Below are positions 34,243-43,397 of a stretch of DNA of 64,000 nucleotides, piece by piece. The notes under the pieces were generated by a model. The model did no database searches. It saw only the letters and a list, made by a program, of their open reading frames with translations, and was not told the origin of the DNA. Position 1 is the stretch's first letter. Each line of letters opens with the position of its first letter. The stretch lies in the NCBI RefSeq assembly GCF_000069785.1, contig NC_010528.1, forward strand, positions 1,922,001-1,986,000, given 5' to 3'. The stretch is from Cupriavidus taiwanensis LMG 19424 (GTDB lineage Bacteria; Pseudomonadota; Gammaproteobacteria; Burkholderiales; Burkholderiaceae). The position numbers and the translations under genes were made by a program.

Positions 34243-34448
34243 GGCTGCCTCGCTGCCGCGGCCCTGGGCGGCACAGCTTCCGCCTTCTCCACCACCAGGC
34301 CATGCCTGGTCGCGCCCTGCACCGGCATGTCCGGATGCGTCGACGCCAGCCAGATCGTCACGCCGCACGCCACCATGGCCAGCAGCGGACCGCTCATCAG
34401 CAGCCACGGCCACGGCTCCTTCCACCACGGATTGCCTTGCTGACTCAT
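34239..34448 (-). CDS. Short CcoH/FixH-like protein (69 aa)
   Basis: The N-terminal PWWKEPWPWLLMSGPLLAMV and the single membrane segment look like FixH/CcoH, which is needed for stable cbb3 assembly. Ordinary FixH proteins are about 150-170 residues and continue into a periplasmic beta domain. Here the protein stops after HGLVVEKAEAVPPRAAA, so that domain is missing. No frameshift is apparent: the next gene starts at the overlapping ATGA with different sequence. GGGGG precedes the ATG. Either this is a reduced CcoH or the following 81-residue protein supplies part of the function. Confidence 0.7.
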   Translation of the reverse strand: MSQQGNPWWKEPWPWLLMSGPLLAMVACGVTIWLASTHPDMPVQGATRHGLVVEKAEAVPPRAAAARQP

Positions 34449-34491
34449 CTTGCCCCCTTCATCTTGGCGACTACGTACGAATCACCTAGCT

Positions 34492-35964
34492 TCACAAATC
34501 GCGCGGCACGATAAAACTGGTGGATTGCCGGATTTCGGCATGCCCCTGCTCCGTGCCTTCGCTCGTTACCGTTACGTTGATCTTGTGCGTGCCCTGCGTG
34601 GCGGCCTCGATCGGCACTCGGATGCGGATCGGCAGCAGCCGGTTGGAGGTCGGCGCCAGCGATTCGGCCTGCTTGTCGTATTCAACCGTCAGGCCCTTCA
34701 GTTCATCGCTGTCGGCGCGCACGCGGATCTGCATCGGCGCTTCGGTGGTGTTGATCAGCTGCAGTCGATAGACGTTCTCGATCCAGCGTCCTTCCACTTC
34801 CCGACCCAGCGCGCCGCGGTCGCGGATGATGTCGACCTTCAGCGGCGTGCGGAGCATGATCGATGCCATGAAGCCCGCCAGCAGCGCCGCCCAGATCACC
34901 GAGTAGATGATGATGCGCGGACGCAGCAGGCGCTTGCGCGACGCCGCCGCGGACAGGCCCTTGCGCATCGCGTTCTCCGAGGTGTACCGGATCAGCCCGC
35001 GCGGATAGTCCATCTTGTCCATGACCTGGTTGCAGGCGTCGATGCAGGCGCCGCAGCCAATGCACTCGTACTGCAGGCCATCGCGGATGTCGATGCCGGT
35101 CGGGCATACCTGCACGCAGATGCTGCAGTTGACGCAATCGCCCAAGCCGGCCTGGTGATGGTCGGTCTTGCGCGAGCGGCTGCCGCGCGGCTCGCCACGA
35201 CCGACGTCATAGGTCACGACATAAGTATCGCGGTCCACCATCACGCTCTGGAAGCGCGCGTAGGGGCACATGTACTTGCACACCTGCTCGCGCATGAAGC
35301 CTGCATTGCCCCACGTGGCGAACGCATAGAACAGCATCCAGAACGCTTGCCAGGGCCCCAGCGACAGCGCCAGCACCTCGCCGCCCAGTTCACGGATCGG
35401 CGCAAAGTAGCCGATGAACGTGAAGCCGGTCCACAGTGCGATCAGCACCCACAGGAAATGCTTGGTGGCCTTGATGCGGAACTTGCGCAGGCTCCATGGA
35501 TCCCCGTCGAGGCGGATGCGGGCGATGCGGTCGCCTTCGACCCGCCGCTCGATCCACATGAAGATCTCGGTATAGACCGTTTGCGGGCACGCGTAGCCAC
35601 AGAACAGCCGCCCCGCGATCGCCGTGAACAGGAACAGCGCGAGTGCGGAAATGACCAGCAGCACGGCCAGGTAGATCACGTCCTGCGGCCACAGCACGAG
35701 TCCGAAGATGTAGAACTTGCGCTCGCCAAGGTCAAACAGCACGGCCTGGCGTCCGTTCCATTGGAGCCAGGGCGTGCCGTAGTAGACCAGCTGGGTCAGG
35801 ATCACAAGCCAGACCCGCCAGCTGGAGAACGCGCCCTTCACCGAGCGGGGATAGATTTTCCGGCGGACCTCGTAAAGCGTCTCTTCCGAAGTCTCGCCTG
35901 GCGCAGCGGCCGACCGTTGCAGGTCGGCCGCCCGGGCCACTTCATCGGTCCCGGGCGCGTTCAT
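34492..35964 (-). CDS. ccoG: Cytochrome cbb3 assembly protein CcoG (4Fe-4S, FixG-like)
   Basis: Membrane-bound iron-sulphur protein of 490 residues, thought to reduce copper for oxidase assembly. Several helices occupy residues 45-210. GRLFCGYACPQTVYTEIF is the RdxA/FixG signature. Two ferredoxin clusters follow: CVNCSICVQVCP and CIGCGACIDACN. The C-terminal 120 residues form the periplasmic Ig-like domain (LINTTEAPMQIRV). It lies 43 bp downstream of the ccoP-side genes and leads into the ccoH-like gene, the normal order. Confidence 0.95.
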   Translation of the reverse strand: MNAPGTDEVARAADLQRSAAAPGETSEETLYEVRRKIYPRSVKGAFSSWRVWLVILTQLVYYGTPWLQWNGRQAVLFDLGERKFYIFGLVLWPQDVIYLAVLLVISALALFLFTAIAGRLFCGYACPQTVYTEIFMWIERRVEGDRIARIRLDGDPWSLRKFRIKATKHFLWVLIALWTGFTFIGYFAPIRELGGEVLALSLGPWQAFWMLFYAFATWGNAGFMREQVCKYMCPYARFQSVMVDRDTYVVTYDVGRGEPRGSRSRKTDHHQAGLGDCVNCSICVQVCPTGIDIRDGLQYECIGCGACIDACNQVMDKMDYPRGLIRYTSENAMRKGLSAAASRKRLLRPRIIIYSVIWAALLAGFMASIMLRTPLKVDIIRDRGALGREVEGRWIENVYRLQLINTTEAPMQIRVRADSDELKGLTVEYDKQAESLAPTSNRLLPIRIRVPIEAATQGTHKINVTVTSEGTEQGHAEIRQSTSFIVPRDL

Positions 35965-36013
35965 GGGCGAGTTCTCCCGCGAGCCGCCAGCGCTCGCTCA
36001 CATGAGTCGTCGA

Positions 36014-36931
36014 TCATTGCCCGGCTCCGCCTCCCGTATTGGACAACCCCCACACATAGGCCGTCAGCATGCGGATGCGTTCGGGCGTCAGGATTTCCTC
36101 GTGTGCCGGCATATGGTTGTTGTGGCCCTTCAGGATCGCTTCGACGATGCTGGCTTCCGAGCTGCCGTAGAGCCAGACGTTGTCCGAGAGGTTCGGCGCA
36201 CCGAGTGCCTGGTTGCCCTTGCCGCCGGCGCCATGGCATGCCACGCAGGTCGTCTTGAACGCGCCTTCACCGCGCGATGCACGGATCGGGTCCGACGACA
36301 GCCCGGACAGCGAACGCACATACTGGGCCACGTCGCCCGCCTGCTTGGCATCGATGGATGCGCCAAACGGCGGCATCACGCCATTGCGGCCCTTGGTGAT
36401 GGTCTGGCTGATGGTCTCGGGGTCGCCGCCGTACAACCAGTCATTATCGGTCAGGTTGGGGAAGCCGCGGCTGCCGCGCGCATCCGAGCCATGGCACTGC
36501 GCACAGTAGTTCAGGAACAGCCGCTGGCCGATCTCGCGCGCCTGCGGGTCCGCGGCCACCTGCTTGACGTCCATCTTCAGGTACTTGGCATAGATCTCGT
36601 TCTGCATGCGCTCCTGCGCCGCGCGGTGCGCGGCCAGTTCGCCCTGCGTGGAGAATTTCAGCACGCCGGCGTACGAGCCCAGGCCGGGATACAGCACGAG
36701 ATAAGCCAGCCCGAAAATACAGGCCAGCAGGAACATCCACATCCACCAGCGCGGCAGCGGATTGTTCAGCTCGCGCAGGTCGCCGTCCCAGACATGGCCG
36801 GTATCCTCGGTGCCACCGGGTGCCTTGGTGATCTTGCGTTGCGAGAACAGCAGCCATACGCACCAGACGATGCCGATGAGCGCGATGGCGGCAATGTAAT
36901 AACTCCAGAATTCGGAAATGAAATCGCTCAT
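36014..36931 (-). CDS. ccoP: cbb3 oxidase dihaem subunit CcoP
   Basis: Membrane-anchored c-type cytochrome with two haems, 305 residues, passing electrons from soluble cytochromes to CcoO. Two N-terminal membrane segments (about 12-30 and 62-82) flank a conserved loop (NNPLPRWWMWMF). Haem sites are CAQCH (143-147) and CVACH (229-233), with candidate distal methionines in GVMPPFG and NHMPAHE. Its ATG is 2 bp after the ccoQ stop. Confidence 0.96.
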   Translation of the reverse strand: MSDFISEFWSYYIAAIALIGIVWCVWLLFSQRKITKAPGGTEDTGHVWDGDLRELNNPLPRWWMWMFLLACIFGLAYLVLYPGLGSYAGVLKFSTQGELAAHRAAQERMQNEIYAKYLKMDVKQVAADPQAREIGQRLFLNYCAQCHGSDARGSRGFPNLTDNDWLYGGDPETISQTITKGRNGVMPPFGASIDAKQAGDVAQYVRSLSGLSSDPIRASRGEGAFKTTCVACHGAGGKGNQALGAPNLSDNVWLYGSSEASIVEAILKGHNNHMPAHEEILTPERIRMLTAYVWGLSNTGGGAGQ

Positions 36932-36933
36932 GG

Positions 36934-37098
36934 CTAGGTGTTCCGGCTCGATGTTGTCGTAGTTTCGTCAGGCAGCGCGAACGGCAGCATGGCGGATTCG
37001 CGGTTGGCAGCCTGGCGGCCGGCGGACCAGGCCCACCAGCAGATGCCGAGGAAGACAACCATCGACACGACGGTTGCAATGGCGGTGATCATGGCCAT
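36934..37098 (-). CDS. ccoQ: cbb3 oxidase small subunit CcoQ
   Basis: A 54-residue protein with one membrane helix, starting MAMITAIATVVSMVVFLGIC and followed by WWAWSAGRQAANRE. CcoQ is a small, poorly conserved helper that stabilises cbb3. The position, 3 bp after ccoO and 2 bp before ccoP, is diagnostic. It is too short for most gene-length cut-offs. Confidence 0.88.
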   Translation of the reverse strand: MAMITAIATVVSMVVFLGICWWAWSAGRQAANRESAMLPFALPDETTTTSSRNT

Positions 37099-37101
37099 GG
37101 C

Positions 37102-37761
37102 TTACTCCTTCGGTGCCGCCGCGGCGGCATCGACGCGGACATTGCGGCGGTTGGTGCCGAGGCCCTGCAGGTAGGCAACCAGCGCGTCTTCTTCGGTCTT
37201 GCCTTTCAGCGCTTCCGGGGCCTTGGCAATCTCGGCCTCGGTGTACGGCACCCCCAGCCTGACCAGCGCGCGCATGCGCGCCTGGATATCGCTGGTGGGC
37301 AGTTCTGCCTTCTCCAGCCAGGGGTAAGACGGCATCACGGATTCCGGCACCACGTCGCGCGGGTTGCGCAGGTGGATGCGCTGCCAGTCGTCGGAGTAGC
37401 GTCCGCCCACGCGCGCCAGATCGGGACCGGTGCGCTTGGAGCCCCACAGGAACGGATGGTCGTAGACCGATTCGCCAGCGGTGGAGTAATGGCCGTAGCG
37501 CTCGGTCTCGGCCTGCAGCGTGCGCACCTGCTGCGAGTGGCAGCCGACGCAGCCTTCGCGGATATAGATATCGCGCCCCATCAGCCGCAGCGGCGAATAC
37601 GGCGTGATGCCAGGATCCGGCTCGGTGGTGGAGTGCTGGAAGAACAGCGGCACGATCTGGACCAGACCTGCGATGCTGACCACGAGGATCGTGCAGATGA
37701 TCAGCCAGCCGATGTTCTTCTCCAGCGTTTCGTGGGAAAAGAAGCGTTGTTTGTCGGACAT
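37102..37761 (-). CDS. ccoO: cbb3 oxidase monohaem subunit CcoO
   Basis: Membrane-anchored cytochrome c, 219 residues, one N-terminal helix (about 17-38). The haem motif is CVGCH (71-75) inside [35 protein letters not shown] and [10 protein letters not shown] (with the axial Met) are typical CcoO. It lies 18 bp after ccoN. Confidence 0.97.
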   Translation of the reverse strand: MSDKQRFFSHETLEKNIGWLIICTILVVSIAGLVQIVPLFFQHSTTEPDPGITPYSPLRLMGRDIYIREGCVGCHSQQVRTLQAETERYGHYSTAGESVYDHPFLWGSKRTGPDLARVGGRYSDDWQRIHLRNPRDVVPESVMPSYPWLEKAELPTSDIQARMRALVRLGVPYTEAEIAKAPEALKGKTEEDALVAYLQGLGTNRRNVRVDAAAAAPKE

Positions 37762-37779
37762 CTTTCTATCCTGGATTGA

Positions 37780-39228
37780 TCAGTGGGCAGAGGCGGCGAT
37801 GCTGGCCGGAATCGGCGCATCCACGGCGGGCTTGCCGGCAATGGTCTTGGCGATGTTGTAGGCCATCAGCAGCATGCCGGACAGGAAGCACATGCCACCC
37901 AGCAGGCGAATCAGATAGAAGGGATACTTGGCCTTGACCGCTTCGACGAAGGCGTAGGTCAGCGTGCCGTCCGGCTGCGTGGCGCGCCACATCAGGCCTT
38001 CCATCACGCCGGCGATCCACATCGAGGCGATATACAGCACCACGCCGATAGTCGCGATCCAGAAGTGCCATTCGATCAGGCGCACGCTGTACATCTGCTT
38101 CTCGCCGAACAGGCGGGGGATCAGGTAGTACAGCGAACCGATGGAGATCATCGCGACCCAGCCCAGCGCGCCGGAGTGTACGTGGCCGATGGTCCAGTCC
38201 GTGTAGTGCGACAGCGCGTTGACGGTCTTGATCGACATCATCGAGCCTTCGAAGGTCGACATGCCGTAGAACGACAGCGCCACCACCAGGAACTTCAGGA
38301 TCGGGTCGGTGCGCAGCTTGTGCCAGGCGCCCGACAGCGTCATGATGCCGTTGATCATGCCGCCCCAGGAAGGCGCCAGCAGGATCAGCGAGAACACCAT
38401 GCCGAGAGACTGGGCCCAGTCCGGCAGCGCGGTGTACTGCAGGTGGTGCGGGCCGGCCCACATGTAGGTGAAGTTCAGCGCCCAGAAGTGGACGATGGAC
38501 AGGCGGTAGGAAAAGATCGGGCGCTCGGCCTGCTTCGGAATGAAGTAGTACATCATCCCCAGGAAGCTGGTGGTCAGGAAGAAGCCGACCGCGTTATGGC
38601 CATACCACCACTGGATCATCGCGTCCTGCACGCCGGCGTAGGCCGAGTAGGACTTCCACAGCGACACCGGCATCTCGATGTTGTTGACGATATGCAGGAT
38701 GGCAATGGTCAGGATATAGGCGCCGAAGAACCAGTTGGCGACGTAGATATGCCGGGTCTTGCGCTTGACGATGGTGCCGAAGAAGACGATGGCGTACGCC
38801 ACCCAGACCGCGGTGATCAGCAGGTCGATGGGCCATTCGAGTTCGGCGTATTCCTTGGAGCTGGTGATGCCCAGCGGCAGTGTGATCGCGGCCGCGACGA
38901 TGACCAGTTGCCAGCCCCAGAACGTGAACGCGGCCAGCGGGCCGCAGAACAGCCGCGCCTGGCAGGTGCGCTGGACTACGTAGTAGGAAGTGGCAAACAG
39001 CGCGCTGCCGCCGAAGGCAAAGATCACCGCATTGGTATGCAGCGGACGCAGCCGGCCGAACGACAGCCACGGCGTATTGAAGTTGAGTTCGGGCCAGATC
39101 AACTGTGCTGCCAGCAGCACGCCGACGGCCATGCCGACGATCCCCCAGACTACCGTCATGACAGCGAACTGTCTTACGACGCCGTAATTGAAGGTGTCGA
39201 CGCGTGAAGACGCGGCAGTGACATCCAT
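37780..39228 (-). CDS. ccoN: cbb3 oxidase catalytic subunit CcoN
   Basis: Haem-copper oxidase subunit I of the C family, 482 residues with about 12 helices; reduces oxygen with high affinity under low oxygen. Recognisable stretches are [39 protein letters not shown] and [16 protein letters not shown], which carry His ligands for haem b and the haem b3-CuB site. First gene of ccoNOQP. An FNR box 75 bp upstream predicts induction when oxygen falls. Confidence 0.97.
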   Translation of the reverse strand: MDVTAASSRVDTFNYGVVRQFAVMTVVWGIVGMAVGVLLAAQLIWPELNFNTPWLSFGRLRPLHTNAVIFAFGGSALFATSYYVVQRTCQARLFCGPLAAFTFWGWQLVIVAAAITLPLGITSSKEYAELEWPIDLLITAVWVAYAIVFFGTIVKRKTRHIYVANWFFGAYILTIAILHIVNNIEMPVSLWKSYSAYAGVQDAMIQWWYGHNAVGFFLTTSFLGMMYYFIPKQAERPIFSYRLSIVHFWALNFTYMWAGPHHLQYTALPDWAQSLGMVFSLILLAPSWGGMINGIMTLSGAWHKLRTDPILKFLVVALSFYGMSTFEGSMMSIKTVNALSHYTDWTIGHVHSGALGWVAMISIGSLYYLIPRLFGEKQMYSVRLIEWHFWIATIGVVLYIASMWIAGVMEGLMWRATQPDGTLTYAFVEAVKAKYPFYLIRLLGGMCFLSGMLLMAYNIAKTIAGKPAVDAPIPASIAASAH

Positions 39229-39303
39229 TCAGACCCCCAATGCTTAGAGAAAATAAAAAACCTACTGACAGTGTGACTTTAGAAAAACCATGCCATGGGT
39301 GCG

Positions 39304-39317
39304 TTGATCTTTATCAA
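39304..39317 (-). promoter_or_regulatory. FNR box of the ccoNOQP promoter
   Basis: TTGAT-CTTT-ATCAA is a perfect match to the FNR/ANR consensus. A -10-like TAAAGT (minus strand, 39276-39281) predicts a start near 39269, placing the box at about -41.5, the class II activator position. It lies between ccoS and ccoN. Confidence 0.93.
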
Positions 39318-39379
39318 GCCGCTCCGGGCGCGTCCTGAACCTGTGCGCGCGACGCCGGTCCGAGGCCCCGACCGCCGGA

Positions 39380-39526
39380 TCATGGCTTGTCGTTGTCCAG
39401 CAGGATCGATTCGGCAGGCCGGTCCAGGTCGTCGTATTGCCCGGCATGAAGCGCCCACCACAGCGCGCCCGCGATGACCACCACGAGCACCAGGCTCATC
39501 GGCACCAGCAGGTAAAGCGTTTCCAT
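39380..39526 (-). CDS. ccoS: cbb3 maturation protein CcoS
   Basis: A 48-residue protein starting METLYLLVPMSLVLVVVIAG, with one N-terminal helix and the typical WALHAGQYDDLDRPAESILLD, the conserved tail of CcoS/FixS. CcoS is needed to insert cofactors into CcoN. It starts 2 bp after the ccoI stop, so the pair is one unit. Confidence 0.92.
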   Translation of the reverse strand: METLYLLVPMSLVLVVVIAGALWWALHAGQYDDLDRPAESILLDNDKP

Positions 39527-39528
39527 CG

Positions 39529-42108
39529 TCAGGCTCCGTTATGCAGCGGCGTGCGCCGCGGCTTGCCGGCGCGCAGCAGGCGCCAGGCATTGGCGACCAC
39601 CAGCAGCGACGACAGCGACATGCCGATGCCCGCCATCCAGGCCGTCACCAGCCCCGTCGCCGCCAGCGGGATGGCGACCACGTTGTAAAAGAATGCCCAG
39701 CCCAGGTTCTGGCGCACCACACGGCGCGTCTGCCGCGACACCGCCAGCGCCGTCGCGATCTCGGCCACGCCGCCGTGCGTCAGCACCGCGTCCGCGCCGG
39801 CCTGGGCCAGCGGCGCGCCGCTGCCGATGGCAATCGAGACCTGGGCCTGCGCCAGCACCGGCGCGTCGTTGATGCCGTCGCCGACAGCCAGCACCACGGC
39901 CCCCTGCTGCTGCAGCCGTGCCACGTAGTCGCGCTTGCCTTCGGGCGTGACCTCGCCGGCCATGCGCTCGATGCCGAAGTGCGCGGCCCACCAGTGCACC
40001 GCCGCCAGGTTGTCGCCCGACACCAGGTGGCAGCGCACGCCCAGTTCACGCAGCCGAGCCAGCAGCGCAGGCGTTTCCGGGCGCTCGACGTCGGCCAGCA
40101 CGAAGCGCGCCAGCGGTCCGGTCTCGGCCCCGAGCCAGACCACCGTGGCGCCTGGATGCATCGGGTTGTCCGGCGCGTCCGGCCCGGGTCGGCCTTCACC
40201 GCCCAGGGCGCGGACAAAATCGGCACGGCCCAAGCGCAAGCGGCGGCCCGCGACCACAGCCTCGAGGCCGTGGCCCGGGACGTTGCGCATGTCGCTGACC
40301 TGCAGCGGCTGGCCGGCGGATTCAGGCGCCGCGGCTACCAGCGCGCGCGCAATCGGGTGCTCGCCGCCGCGCTCCATCGCCGCGGCCAGGGCCAGGCAGC
40401 GGGCGGCATCGGCTTCGCCCAGCGGCTCGACCGCCGCCACGGCAAAGCGGCCCTCGGTCAGCGTGCCGGTCTTGTCGAGCACCACGTCGGTGACGCGGGC
40501 GAGCGTTTCCAGTGCATGGCCGCGCGCCAGCAGCACGCCACGCCGCGACAGCGCCGCGCCGGCCGCCGCCAATGCCGCCGGCGTGGCCAGCGACAAGGCG
40601 CACGGACAGCTGACCACCAGCACCGCGATCGTCACCAGCAAGGCCCGCGACGGATCGATCCACAGGCCCCAGACCAGGCCAGTCAGCGCCGCCAGCACCA
40701 GCAGCGTCGCCACGAACCACCCCGCCACCCGGTCGGCCAGCGTGGCCAGGCGCGGCTTCTCGGCCAGCGCGCGGTCCAGCACCGCGACGATCTCGGCCAG
40801 GCGCGTGCCGGCGCCGACGCGGGTCACGCGCAGCTCCAGCGGACTGGCCGTATTGAAGCTGCCGGCCAGCACGGTGTCGCCGGCGCAGCGCCGCACCGGC
40901 CGGCTTTCGCCGGTCAGCATGGATTCATCGAGCGCGCTGGCGCCGGAAGTCACTGCGCCGTCCGCCGGCACGATCTCACCCGCCTTGACCCGGATCAGGT
41001 CGCCGGCACGCAGTCGCGCGACCGGGATACGCTCGCCCGCCGCGCCGGCCGTGGCCAGCCGCTCGCACGTGGCGGGCAACTGGCGCGCCAGCATTTCGGC
41101 ACCGCTGCGCGAGGCCTGGCGCACGCGCAGTTCCAGGTAGCGCGCCAGCAGCAGGAAAGCGACGAACATCGTCACCGAATCGAAATAAACCTCGCCCACG
41201 CCGCGCACGGTGGCCAGCGCGCTGGCGGCAAAGCCCGCGGCGACGCCGATCGCCACTGGCACGTCCATGCCCATATGGCGCTGGCGCAGGCTGCGCCAGG
41301 CCCCGGCGAAGATCGGCGAGGCGGCATAGCACACCACCGGCAAGGTCAGCGCGAAGCTGGCCCAGCGCATCAGCTGCAGCTGGCCGGGATCGATGGTGGC
41401 CTCGTGGGTGTAGATCGGCCACGCGTACATCATCACCTGCATCATGCCCAGCATGGCCACCGCCATGCGCATCAGCAGGCCGCGGCGCGCGCGGCGGTCT
41501 TGCTGGTCAGTGCGCGAGACCTCGAAAGGCCAGGCCATGTAGCCGATGCCGGCCAGCGCGGCCAGCAGCCCCGATACGGTCTGGGCGCCATCGCGCCAGC
41601 GCACCACCACGCGCCGCGTGGCGACGTTGGCCACCGCGGACTCCACGCCCGGCTGGCGCGACAGGTGCTGTTCGATCAGCCAGGCGCAGGCGGCGCAGCG
41701 GATGTTCTCGGGGGCCAGCGTGATCTCGGCGCGCCCGCCGTCGAGCGGGCGAACAAACTGCGCGCGCAGTTCCGGGGCATCGTAGGCGGCCCAGACCGGC
41801 TCGGCTTCGCGCCGGGCGTCGTCGTCGATGGGTCGGGCAAAACGGGCTTCGTCGCCGTACAGGTGGGCGAAACCGGCCGCATGGAGCGTCTGCGCCAGCG
41901 CCTGGCAGCCGCCGCAGCAGAACACGCGGCGGCTGCCGTCCAGATCGGCTGCGAGCGGTTGGGGATCGGTGACCGGGAGGCCGCAGTGGAAGCAGGCCAG
42001 CGCCGCGCCGGCGCCTGGCGCGGCGGTGTCGGCGCCATCGCGCCCGATGGGCGGCGGGAATGGCGCCAGCAAGCTGGCGGAGGGACTGGTGGCTGGGGGC
42101 GGCGACAT
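39529..42108 (-). CDS. ccoI: Copper-transporting P-type ATPase CcoI/FixI
   Basis: P1B-type ATPase of 859 residues that exports copper to the periplasm for cbb3 assembly. The N-terminus has Cys39/Cys42 and CCGGC (64-68), a FixI-specific zinc/copper-binding region, then an HMA domain with CAAC (138-141). The transmembrane ion site is SCPCALS, the phosphorylation site DKTGTLT, and GDGINDAPVL ends the ATP-binding part. FNR box upstream at 42160-42173. It precedes ccoS. Confidence 0.97.
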   Translation of the reverse strand: MSPPPATSPSASLLAPFPPPIGRDGADTAAPGAGAALACFHCGLPVTDPQPLAADLDGSRRVFCCGGCQALAQTLHAAGFAHLYGDEARFARPIDDDARREAEPVWAAYDAPELRAQFVRPLDGGRAEITLAPENIRCAACAWLIEQHLSRQPGVESAVANVATRRVVVRWRDGAQTVSGLLAALAGIGYMAWPFEVSRTDQQDRRARRGLLMRMAVAMLGMMQVMMYAWPIYTHEATIDPGQLQLMRWASFALTLPVVCYAASPIFAGAWRSLRQRHMGMDVPVAIGVAAGFAASALATVRGVGEVYFDSVTMFVAFLLLARYLELRVRQASRSGAEMLARQLPATCERLATAGAAGERIPVARLRAGDLIRVKAGEIVPADGAVTSGASALDESMLTGESRPVRRCAGDTVLAGSFNTASPLELRVTRVGAGTRLAEIVAVLDRALAEKPRLATLADRVAGWFVATLLVLAALTGLVWGLWIDPSRALLVTIAVLVVSCPCALSLATPAALAAAGAALSRRGVLLARGHALETLARVTDVVLDKTGTLTEGRFAVAAVEPLGEADAARCLALAAAMERGGEHPIARALVAAAPESAGQPLQVSDMRNVPGHGLEAVVAGRRLRLGRADFVRALGGEGRPGPDAPDNPMHPGATVVWLGAETGPLARFVLADVERPETPALLARLRELGVRCHLVSGDNLAAVHWWAAHFGIERMAGEVTPEGKRDYVARLQQQGAVVLAVGDGINDAPVLAQAQVSIAIGSGAPLAQAGADAVLTHGGVAEIATALAVSRQTRRVVRQNLGWAFFYNVVAIPLAATGLVTAWMAGIGMSLSSLLVVANAWRLLRAGKPRRTPLHNGA

Positions 42109-42159
42109 GGGTACCTTTTTCTACCCAGTCGAGGGTATAGGCAGCCCCCCAGTTCGAAC

Positions 42160-42173
42160 TTGATTTAAATCAA
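42160..42173 (-). promoter_or_regulatory. FNR box of the ccoI promoter
   Basis: TTGAT-TTAA-ATCAA is a perfect palindromic FNR site. A -10-like TATACC (42134-42139, minus strand) predicts a start near 42126, so the box centre is at about -41. This gives ccoI-ccoS its own oxygen-controlled promoter, separate from ccoN. Confidence 0.93.
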
Positions 42174-42210
42174 GGCGGCCCGTTATCGTCGCACCGGGCC
42201 TGAAATCCGC

Positions 42211-43308
42211 TCAGGTGAGCGTGGTATCCATGGTGCGGCGCTCGGATTCCAGGTACTCGCGCGACTGCATCTCGATGATGCGGGACACGGTGCGATGGAA
42301 TTCGTTGGCCATCTGGCCTTCGGTGTAAAGCTCGTCGGCGGGGACTTCCGCCGACATCAGCAGCTTGACCTTGTGGTCGTAGAAGACGTCGATCAGCCAG
42401 GTGAAGCGGCGTGCCTCCGACGACATGCGCGGCGTCATGCGCGGCACGTCCGACAGGATCACCGTATGGAACTGCGAGGCCAGTTCCAGGTAGTCGTTCT
42501 GCGAGCGCGGGCCGCCGCACAGCGTGGCAAAGTCGAACCAGACCACCCCGTTGGCCTTGCGCAGCGCGCGCAGCTCGCGGTGCTCGATATGCAGCAGCGG
42601 CGACTCGTCGGCGACGCCGGCAATGGAAGTGAAGGCATCCCGCAGCGCCGAGTTGGCCTTGGCGTCCAGCGGAGTGTGGTAGGCCTGCACCTGTTCCAGC
42701 GCGCGCTTGCGGTAGTCGATTCCGGCATCGACATTGAGCACGTCCATCTTCTGCTGGATCAGCGCGATGGCCGGCAGCACGCGGTCACGGTGCAAGCCAT
42801 CGGTGTACAGCAGGTCGGGCCGGTAGTTGGAGGTCATCACGAACTGCACGCCGTTGTCGAACAGTTGCTGCAGCAGGCGGTGCAGGATCATGGCGTCGGC
42901 GACGTCGCTGACGTGGAATTCATCGAAGCAGATCAGGCGGAAACGGCGCGCGATGCGCTTCGCCAGTTCGTCGAGGGGATCGGGACGGCCGCGCAGTTCT
43001 TCCAGCTGGCGGTGCACCTCGCGCATGAATTCATGGAAATGCAGCCGCGTCTTGCGCACCACCGGCACGCAGGTATAGAAGCTGTCCATCAGGAACGACT
43101 TGCCGCGCCCCACCCCGCCCCACATATAGACGCCCTGCGGCACATCCGGGCGCACCAGCAGCTTTTTCAGCGCGTTGTTGCGGCGCCCCTTGTAGGCGAC
43201 CCACTCGTCGTAGCACTGCTGCAGCCGGGCCACGGCGCGCAGCTGGGCCTCGTCGGACTGGTAGCCGCGCTCCTTCAGTTCCTTCTCGTAGTACTCGGTG
43301 ACGTTCAT
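42211..43308 (-). CDS. zapE: Cell-division-associated ATPase ZapE (AFG1 family)
   Basis: AAA-type ATPase of 365 residues that binds FtsZ and supports division under stress. Walker A is GGVGRGKSF (about 74-82), Walker B FDEFHV. TSNYRPDLLYTDGLHRDRVLPAI is the sensor 1 region and the rest of the AFG1 domain follows. The ATG at 43308 fits the family; 10 extra in-frame codons upstream are ignored. It follows the odh operon on the same strand, after a terminator. Confidence 0.93.
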   Translation of the reverse strand: MNVTEYYEKELKERGYQSDEAQLRAVARLQQCYDEWVAYKGRRNNALKKLLVRPDVPQGVYMWGGVGRGKSFLMDSFYTCVPVVRKTRLHFHEFMREVHRQLEELRGRPDPLDELAKRIARRFRLICFDEFHVSDVADAMILHRLLQQLFDNGVQFVMTSNYRPDLLYTDGLHRDRVLPAIALIQQKMDVLNVDAGIDYRKRALEQVQAYHTPLDAKANSALRDAFTSIAGVADESPLLHIEHRELRALRKANGVVWFDFATLCGGPRSQNDYLELASQFHTVILSDVPRMTPRMSSEARRFTWLIDVFYDHKVKLLMSAEVPADELYTEGQMANEFHRTVSRIIEMQSREYLESERRTMDTTLT

Positions 43309-43341
43309 GCTCGGGGGCTCGCGCGGCACGCGCCGCAAGTG

Positions 43342-43370
43342 AAAACGGCGCGCCGCAGGACGGCGCGCCG
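43342..43370 (-). terminator. Terminator of the odh operon
   Basis: CGGCGCGCCG (43346-43355) pairs with an identical 10-mer (43361-43370; the word is its own complement) around CAGGA. On the minus strand four T residues follow. Located between lpd and zapE. Confidence 0.75.
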
Positions 43371-43397
43371 GTACTCAGGCAACGGCGGACACGCGCC

